Shown here in pieces: positions 13,180 through 18,927 of a DNA stretch of 18,927 nt. The position numbers and the translations under genes were made by a program. Source of the DNA: Patescibacteria group bacterium (GTDB lineage: Bacteria > Patescibacteriota > Patescibacteriia > UBA2169). A model generated the notes under the pieces. The model saw nothing but the letters and a program-made list of their open reading frames with translations, searched no databases and was not told the origin of the DNA. Numbering within the stretch: the stretch's first letter is position 1; each line of letters starts with the position of its first letter. The stretch lies in NCBI GenBank assembly GCA_018830465.1, contig JAHJSI010000007.1, positions 1 to 18,927 of the forward strand. The letters run 5' to 3'.

Positions 13180-16083
13180 ATGTCATTTATAGATAAAATA
13201 ATTGGCGACCCTGGGGACAGGCATATCAAGAAAAAGTTAAAACCATTGGTTGAGAAAATCAATGATTTTGAATCTGAATATGAAAAAATATCAGATGACC
13301 AGCTGCGCGCGAAGACGCAGAAGTTTCGTGATGAATTAAAAAACAAAAAAACTTTAGATGATATTTTGCCAGACGCGTTCGCTGTAGTTCGTGAAGCATC
13401 AAAGCGCGCGTTAGGGATGCGCCACTTTGACGTGCAGTTAATCGGAGCAATGGTTCTTAATCAAGGCGATATCGCTGAAATGAGAACTGGCGAAGGCAAG
13501 ACTTTGGTCGCGACTCTAACAATATATTTGAATGCTTTGGAAGGAAAAGGCGCGCATGTCGTCACAGTAAACGATTATTTAGCGAGACGCGACGCTGTAT
13601 GGATGGCGCAGATTTATGATTTTCTTGGTTTGTCTGTGGGCTGTATTCAGCATGAGAAATCTTATATCTATGATTCTCATGTCATTGCGAGCGAGTCTAC
13701 TGACGAGCGTGGCAATCTTAACGACGCAACAAACACGGATGACAAAAATAACAATACTCAACACGACGATAAGATTGCCGCGGTCGCGGATACGCTCCCT
13801 CGCAATGACACTATTTCTCCAATGATAGAAATTGACTATGACCATCTTCGTCCGGTTGAGAGAAGGCAGGCGTATGAAGCAGATGTAACATATGGAACAA
13901 ATAATGAATTTGGATTTGATTATTTGCGCGACAACATGGTCGCTGATAAAGATCAAATGGTTCAACGTCCATTTAATTTCGCGATTGTTGACGAAGTTGA
14001 CTCAATTTTAATTGATGAAGCCAGAACTCCGCTTATCATCAGCGCGCCAGACAACAGGCCGATTGACTTATATTATAAATACGCGCAATTAGTCAAAAAG
14101 CTTAAAGAAAATGAAGATTATAATATTGATGAAAAAATGCGCTCATCAACTTTAAGCGAAGATGGAATCAAGAAAATGGAACAATGGCTTGAAGTGAAAA
14201 ATATTTACACAGAAGCAGGATTAGATGCTGTGCATCATATTGAGCAGGCGCTTAAAGCGAATACATTATTTGAAAAAGACAAAGATTATATTGTACAGGA
14301 AAATGAAATCATAATTGTTGATGAATTCACAGGACGGCTAATGCATGGCCGCAGATACAGCGAAGGACTGCATCAGGCAATTGAGGCAAAAGAAGGAGTT
14401 GAGATAAAGCGCGAGTCGCGCACTTTAGCCACAATAACATTTCAGAATTATTTTAGATTGTATCCAAAGCTGGCGGGCATGACAGGCACGGCAAAAACAG
14501 AAGAAGAGGAGTTTCGCAGAATTTACGGGCTTGATGTGTATGTTGTTCCAACAAATAAGCCAATCGCGCGCATAGATCATTCTGACCGCGTGTACAAATC
14601 AAGAAAAGGCAAATATGAAGCATTAGTGCGCGAAATAAAGCAAAAGCAGGAAAAGGGCCAGCCAGTTCTGGTTGGAACTATTTCAATTGAGCAGAATGAA
14701 GAATTTTCTGAGATACTGCAAAGAGATGGCGTTAAGCATGAAATTTTGAACGCAAAAAATCATGAGCGAGAAGCTGAAATTATCGCTCAAGCAGGCGCGA
14801 AAGGATCCGTCACTTTAGCGACTAATATGGCAGGACGCGGGGTTGACATTGTATTAGGCGGCGCGCCTTTTGACAAGCAACGTGCTAAAGAAGTAAAAAG
14901 TTTAGGCGGACTGCATGTTCTTGGAACAGAGCGCCATGAGGCGCGCCGCATAGATAATCAATTAAGAGGACGCGGAGGCAGGCAAGGAGATCCTGGATCT
15001 TCCAGATTTTTTATTTCGGTTGATGATGACTTAATGCGCATATTCGGGTCAGACAGAATCAAGAATATGATGAATCGGCTCGGAGTGCCGGAAGATATGC
15101 CGATTGAAAACAAAATGGTTTCACGCGCGATTGAGAGCGCGCAGAAAAAAGTTGAAGGAAATAACTTTGATATTAGAAAGCATGTCGTGCAATATGATGA
15201 TGTAATGAATCATCATCGCGAATCAATTTATAGGCAAAGGCGGACCGCGCTGTCTGCGTCCAAAGAAGGAGAATTGCGCAATCAGTTATTTGAAATGATT
15301 GAGCATGAAATAGCGCAGGTTGTGAACTTGCATACTGCTTCATCAAACTGCGAGGACTGGAATTTAGAAGAAATTGAGCAGACAATGACGACTATTTTTC
15401 CTTCAGATGTTTCGTTTAATTTGAAAGAGGCAGTGTGCCCTGAAGGTTACAAAGACAAAGGAAAAGACGCGCAAATGCGGACAAAACTAATTGATTATCT
15501 TGTTGAAAAGGCAAAAGAAATATATTCCAAGATGTCTAAATCTTTAGGAAATGAAGAGCAGATTATTGCTCTGGAGCGCGCAGTTCTTTTAAATTCAATT
15601 GATACATTATGGATGGACCATCTTGAGTCATTGGATAATCTTCGCACTGCGGTTGGTTTGCGCGGATATGGGCAAAGAGATCCTTTGGTTGAGTATAAGC
15701 GGGACGCGTACGGCCTTTTCCAGCAATTGCAGGGTTCAATCCAAAATCAAGTTGTATATAGCGTATTCAAAATCATGGCTGCCCGCTCAATGCAGGCCAA
15801 AGGCGCGGGACAAGCTGAAGGCCTGTTGCGCGCTTTGGGAACTGGATTATCTGGATTAAGCGGAATGCGATTTTCGGCTCCAGCAAAAGAAGGGCAAGAA
15901 AAAGGCGAATCCCCAATTCAGCAATCATCTTCAAATGCAACTCAAATGATGCAGAACGCGGCAATGTCTTCATCCGCAATAGCGTCTGTTCCGCGCAATC
16001 GGTTTGGCGGTGAAAAAGTCGGTAGAAATGATCCATGTCCGTGCGGGTCAGGAAAGAAGTTTAAGAAGTGCCATGGGAAGTAA
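13180..16083 (+). CDS. secA: protein translocase ATPase SecA
   Basis: The motor that drives preproteins through SecYEG. The protein is 967 aa. NBD1 has Walker A MRTGEGKT (101-108), VNDYLARRDA, DEVDSILIDEARTPL (271-285) and TYGTNNEFGFDYLRDNM. A preprotein cross-linking domain follows, then NBD2 with MTGTAKTEEEEF, LATNMAGRGVDIVLGG and LRGRGGRQGDPGSS. The helical scaffold and wing domains end in a Gln/Ser-rich linker and a SEC-C zinc motif, CPCGSGKKFKKCHGK. Residues 168-210 are an in-frame insertion encoded by a palindromic repeat element, placed between QHEKSYIYD and the conserved YDHLRPVERRQAY. Without it the protein would be about 924 aa. It is followed after 43 nt by secD. Confidence 0.98.
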   Translation: MSFIDKIIGDPGDRHIKKKLKPLVEKINDFESEYEKISDDQLRAKTQKFRDELKNKKTLDDILPDAFAVVREASKRALGMRHFDVQLIGAMVLNQGDIAEMRTGEGKTLVATLTIYLNALEGKGAHVVTVNDYLARRDAVWMAQIYDFLGLSVGCIQHEKSYIYDSHVIASESTDERGNLNDATNTDDKNNNTQHDDKIAAVADTLPRNDTISPMIEIDYDHLRPVERRQAYEADVTYGTNNEFGFDYLRDNMVADKDQMVQRPFNFAIVDEVDSILIDEARTPLIISAPDNRPIDLYYKYAQLVKKLKENEDYNIDEKMRSSTLSEDGIKKMEQWLEVKNIYTEAGLDAVHHIEQALKANTLFEKDKDYIVQENEIIIVDEFTGRLMHGRRYSEGLHQAIEAKEGVEIKRESRTLATITFQNYFRLYPKLAGMTGTAKTEEEEFRRIYGLDVYVVPTNKPIARIDHSDRVYKSRKGKYEALVREIKQKQEKGQPVLVGTISIEQNEEFSEILQRDGVKHEILNAKNHEREAEIIAQAGAKGSVTLATNMAGRGVDIVLGGAPFDKQRAKEVKSLGGLHVLGTERHEARRIDNQLRGRGGRQGDPGSSRFFISVDDDLMRIFGSDRIKNMMNRLGVPEDMPIENKMVSRAIESAQKKVEGNNFDIRKHVVQYDDVMNHHRESIYRQRRTALSASKEGELRNQLFEMIEHEIAQVVNLHTASSNCEDWNLEEIEQTMTTIFPSDVSFNLKEAVCPEGYKDKGKDAQMRTKLIDYLVEKAKEIYSKMSKSLGNEEQIIALERAVLLNSIDTLWMDHLESLDNLRTAVGLRGYGQRDPLVEYKRDAYGLFQQLQGSIQNQVVYSVFKIMAARSMQAKGAGQAEGLLRALGTGLSGLSGMRFSAPAKEGQEKGESPIQQSSSNATQMMQNAAMSSSAIASVPRNRFGGEKVGRNDPCPCGSGKKFKKCHGK
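13681..13809 (+). repeat. palindromic repeat element inserted in frame in secA
   Basis: A 129-bp segment bounded by 40-nt inverted arms (13681-13720 and 13770-13809) of equal length. Their outer 11 nt (GTCATTGCGAG / CTCGCAATGAC) and inner 10 nt (GGCAATCTTA / TAAGATTGCC) match perfectly, with a diverged 19-nt middle and a 49-nt centre. It is exactly 43 codons, with no stop in the SecA frame. The end sequence GTCATTGCGAG...GGCAATC resembles a palindromic repeat family I recall as scattered through many bacterial genomes, usually between genes. No clear target duplication is visible. Confidence 0.85.
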
Positions 16084-16088
16084 TTATC

Positions 16089-16117
16089 TTGCAAAATTTG
16101 AGTAAAAACAGTACAAT
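16089..16117 (+). promoter_or_regulatory. secD promoter; predicted leaderless start
   Basis: TTGCAA (16089-16094), a 17-bp spacer and TACAAT (16112-16117), all in the short gap after secA. The start would be near 16124, about 3 nt before the secD ATG. Confidence 0.6.
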
Positions 16118-16126
16118 ACTATCATC

Positions 16127-17833
16127 ATGGCATCAAATAGACAAAAAGTTTGGACATTATTTATACTAGTAATAGCCCTTGGATATATTTCAGGGTCTAT
16201 TTTTGTGGGTGGAAATAATTTGCCTGATAAGTGGCCAGGCAAGTACTTTTTTGGCAAATTTCGAGCGCATTTAGGGCTTGATTTGCAAGGAGGCGCGCAT
16301 CTTGTATATGAGGCAGATACATTCCAAGTGACGCAAGAAGAGGCAGAATCAGCAATTTCAGGCGTTAGAGACGTTATAGAGCGCCGTGTGAACGCATTAG
16401 GAGTATCAGAGCCAATGGTGCAAACAGCGCGGGTAAACAATAATTTGCGCATTATAGTTGAATTAGCCGGAGTATTTGATATAAATGAAGCCATAGCTCA
16501 AATCGGCGCAACTCCTCTTTTGGAATTTAAAACAGAGGGTCCAATACCAGAGCCAGAGCCAATATCAGAAGAAGAGCGAGCTTTGCGCGAAGAGTTTAAT
16601 GCGTCCCAATTTGCAAAAGCGCAAGATACGATTCAGCGCATTGTGGAATCCGGGGGACAGAATTTCGCGGAGCTTGCGATAGAGCTTTCTGAAGACCCAG
16701 GGTCCGCTCAAAATGGCGGGGACTTAGGATTTATGAGGCGCGACATGTTAGTTGCGGAATTCGGGGATGTTTTATTTGAAGGATTGACAGCTGATGGAGA
16801 AACAACAATAGAGCCAGCTGAAACACAGTTTGGATATCATATAATTCAGAGAATTGAATCACAGATTGTCACAGATGAGAACACTTCAGAAGAAGTGCAG
16901 GAAATCCGGGCGCGCCATATTTTGTTTACAACACAATCATTAGAAGGAGATTTGCCGGCAAATTATGACCAATGGGAAAACACAGAGCTTGGCGGAAAGC
17001 AGCTCACAAAAGCAGAAGTTTTATTTGACCAATATTCCGGTTCAGCGCAAGTCGGCTTAAACTTTGATGATGAAGGCGCAAGCTTATTTGAAAAAATGAC
17101 AGATGACAATGTCGGCAAAAGAATTGCAATCTTTTTAGACGGAGCAATAATCAGCGCTCCAACTGTTCAGCAGAAAATTTCAGGAGGCGAGGCGGTAATT
17201 ACCGGGAATTTCGCGATTCCAGAAGCAAAAGAATTAGTAAATCGTTTGAATTCAGGCGCTTTGCCTGTGCCGATTAATTTGATTAGCCAGCAAACAGTTG
17301 GTCCGACCTTAGGCGCTGTTTCGGTTGAGAAAAGCTTAATCGCGGGCTTGATTGGATTCGCGCTTGTTGCTTTGTTTATGCTGTTGATTTATAGAGTAGC
17401 TGGCTTATTTGCTGTGGCATCATTAGTATTTTACGCGAGCATTGTATTCGCGCTATTTAAATTAGTTCCTGTTACGCTTACACTTGCTGGAATCGCTGGA
17501 TTTTTGCTTTCAATTGGCATGGCAGTTGACGCGAATGTTCTTATTTTTGAGCGCTTGCGCGAGGAGTTGAAAGCAGGGAACGCGTTCCATCACGCGGTTG
17601 TTACCGCGTTTGACAGAGCTTGGAATTCAATTCGCGATTCAAATATGTCAACTTTGATTACATGCTTGATTCTTGCTTGGTTCGGAACCTCAGTAATTAA
17701 AGGATTCGCCATTACTCTTGGCTTAGGTATTCTGGTTTCAATGTTCAGCGCTATTGTAATTACAAGAATGTGGATAGAAATTTTCGGCAGAATAAAGTGG
17801 TTATCTGATAAAAAATGGCTTTGGGGGGCATAA
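16127..17833 (+). CDS. secD: protein translocase subunit SecD with inserted parvulin-type domain
   Basis: A membrane RND-type subunit that uses proton flow to pull preproteins out of the Sec channel. The protein is 568 aa. TM1 is at about 8-28, followed by the P1 motif LGLDLQGGAHLVYE (49-62). After LLEFKTEG (131-138) comes an insert of about 125 residues (about 148-272) with parvulin/PpiC signatures FAELAIELSEDPGSAQNGGD and QFGYHIIQRIE, then IRARHILFTT. P1 resumes with VGLNFDDEGA, FLDGAIISAPTVQQKISGG and ELVNRLNSGALPVP. Five C-terminal TM helices follow from about 403, including the motif IGMAVDANVLIFERLREE (463-480). It lies 3 nt before secF. The parvulin strand order is unusual (see findings). 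Confidence 0.96.
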   Translation: MASNRQKVWTLFILVIALGYISGSIFVGGNNLPDKWPGKYFFGKFRAHLGLDLQGGAHLVYEADTFQVTQEEAESAISGVRDVIERRVNALGVSEPMVQTARVNNNLRIIVELAGVFDINEAIAQIGATPLLEFKTEGPIPEPEPISEEERALREEFNASQFAKAQDTIQRIVESGGQNFAELAIELSEDPGSAQNGGDLGFMRRDMLVAEFGDVLFEGLTADGETTIEPAETQFGYHIIQRIESQIVTDENTSEEVQEIRARHILFTTQSLEGDLPANYDQWENTELGGKQLTKAEVLFDQYSGSAQVGLNFDDEGASLFEKMTDDNVGKRIAIFLDGAIISAPTVQQKISGGEAVITGNFAIPEAKELVNRLNSGALPVPINLISQQTVGPTLGAVSVEKSLIAGLIGFALVALFMLLIYRVAGLFAVASLVFYASIVFALFKLVPVTLTLAGIAGFLLSIGMAVDANVLIFERLREELKAGNAFHHAVVTAFDRAWNSIRDSNMSTLITCLILAWFGTSVIKGFAITLGLGILVSMFSAIVITRMWIEIFGRIKWLSDKKWLWGA

Positions 17834-17836
17834 GAT

Positions 17837-18927
17837 ATGATAAATATTATTCAAAATAGAAAAATATATTTTTCAATTTCAAGTGTCTTAGTGGGCGCAA
17901 GTATTGTTGTGGTCGCGATGTTTGGCTTGAATTTGGGAATTGATTTTAAAGGCGGTTCTTTGATGGAAGTTTCTATGCATGAGCAGGTTGAAACAGATAT
18001 TGCGGAGATTGAGCAAATTTTAACTCAAGCGCAAAATGATGCACAGCCAATTCTTGAATCAGTCCGTGTTCAGTCAACAGGAGACAAAGGATTTGTTCTT
18101 CGCTTCAAAGATGTCACTCAAGACGAGCATCAGCAGATTTTAAGCGCGCTTAATTCCAAGCTTTCAGAGGGATTAGAATTAGATGACGCGTTTGATATTG
18201 AAGAATCATCTGACACAAGCATACCAGATGTTTCAGGAATTCAAGCGGTTGATTCAGAAGGAAATCCAGTTGATATTACTTTTGAGGCAATTAATGATGA
18301 TAGTGTAATATCTTCGCCAATGATAACAATTGGCGGGACACTTGTTGTGGAAGAAATGAGATTTGAATCAATTGGCCCTATCATTGGCCAGGAATTGCAA
18401 GATAAGGCAGTGCGCGCGATTCTTACTGTTTTAATCGCGATTGTGCTTTATATTGCTTGGGCTTTTCGAAAAGTGTCTGATCCTGTTTCATCTTGGAAAT
18501 ACGGCATTACAGCTATTATTGCTTTAGCGCATGATGTAATTATTCCAACTGGCATATTTGTAGTTCTTGGAGTGCTTTATAATGTAGAAATAGATATTTT
18601 GTTCGTTACCGCAGTTCTGACTATTTTAGGATTTTCAGTAAATGATACGATTGTTGTCTTTGATAGAACTCGCGAGAACTTGGCGCGGGATCATCATAAG
18701 CATGATTTTGATTGGATTGTGAATAAAAGCGTGAACGAAACAATCCGCAGGTCTATATATACTTCGTTTACAACATTTGTTGTGCTATTCGCGATTTACT
18801 TGTATGGAGGCGACACAATAAAGAATTTCGCGCTTGCCTTGATGATTGGCGTTGTTGTTGGCACTTATTCATCCATATTTTTGGCTTCTCCTTTGCTTGT
18901 TGTGTGGGAAAAATGGTCTAGGCGCAG
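17837..18927 (+). CDS. secF: protein translocase subunit SecF (partial, runs off the window)
   Basis: The partner of SecD in the SecDF export complex. 363 codons are present with no stop before the window edge, so the 3' end is missing. TM1 is at about 10-31, then the P1 motif LNLGIDFKGGSLMEVSM. An acidic stretch of roughly 45 residues lies between the LNSKLSEG helix and RFESIGPIIGQELQDKA and appears extra relative to compact SecF. The membrane part follows with FRKVSDPVSSWKYGITAI, ALAHDVIIPTG and LGFSVNDTIVVFDRTREN, the SecF hallmark. It begins 3 nt after the secD stop, without an obvious Shine-Dalgarno. Confidence 0.95.
   Translation, partial: MINIIQNRKIYFSISSVLVGASIVVVAMFGLNLGIDFKGGSLMEVSMHEQVETDIAEIEQILTQAQNDAQPILESVRVQSTGDKGFVLRFKDVTQDEHQQILSALNSKLSEGLELDDAFDIEESSDTSIPDVSGIQAVDSEGNPVDITFEAINDDSVISSPMITIGGTLVVEEMRFESIGPIIGQELQDKAVRAILTVLIAIVLYIAWAFRKVSDPVSSWKYGITAIIALAHDVIIPTGIFVVLGVLYNVEIDILFVTAVLTILGFSVNDTIVVFDRTRENLARDHHKHDFDWIVNKSVNETIRRSIYTSFTTFVVLFAIYLYGGDTIKNFALALMIGVVVGTYSSIFLASPLLVVWEKWSRR

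Noticed and set aside
13579..13965. 128-codon minus-strand frame over the secA repeat
   Set aside because: Arises from the palindromic element and the antisense of secA; no expression signals.
1..18927. CRISPR array or reassigned UGA codon
   Set aside because: No regularly spaced direct repeats were seen, and UGA ends mnmA and alaS at family-consistent positions with no in-frame UGA in conserved genes.

Overview
This 18.9 kb window looks like chromosomal DNA from a Candidate Phyla Radiation (Patescibacteria, probably Parcubacteria-like) bacterium. The inference rests on an AT-rich sequence with compact gene spacing, shortened versions of HrcA, GrpE and AlaRS, a DUF3467 protein inside the heat-shock operon, a soluble VirD4/TraD-like ATPase with a zinc ribbon, and a sigma-region-4/HARE-HTH fusion. 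UGA is used as an ordinary stop (mnmA, alaS), so the Gly-UGA code of Gracilibacteria/SR1 does not apply. The exact lineage cannot be read from the sequence alone.

Layout. (1) 62-4728: a CIRCE-controlled heat-shock operon, hrcA-grpE-dnaK-DUF3467-dnaJ. (2) 4744-5466: a five-helix membrane protein with its own promoter, ending in an intrinsic terminator that also carries the next gene's -35 box. (3) 5446-6747: an RNA-polymerase-associated type regulator. (4) 6754-10231: an operon of VirD4-like ATPase, mnmA (tRNA 2-thiouridylase) and pcm (isoaspartyl methyltransferase), closed by a strong terminator. (5) 10211-12072: alaS, a short alanyl-tRNA synthetase. (6) 12085-13065: a GC-richer cassette on the opposite strand, with a full-consensus sigma70 promoter, three small genes of unknown function with strong Shine-Dalgarno sites, two perfect hairpins sharing the same 7-nt loop, and an intrinsic terminator. 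(7) 13157-18927: the protein export genes secA, secD and secF (secF runs off the end).

Most notable points. secA carries an in-frame 129-bp palindromic repeat element adding 43 residues. The first periplasmic domain of SecD contains a parvulin (PpiC) domain whose first beta strand comes last, which suggests a circular permutation. The minus-strand cassette is the best candidate for an undescribed system: no function is recognisable, but its expression signals are complete. Several first-in-operon genes have -10 boxes placed so that the mRNA would be leaderless or nearly so, while internal and cassette genes carry Shine-Dalgarno sites.
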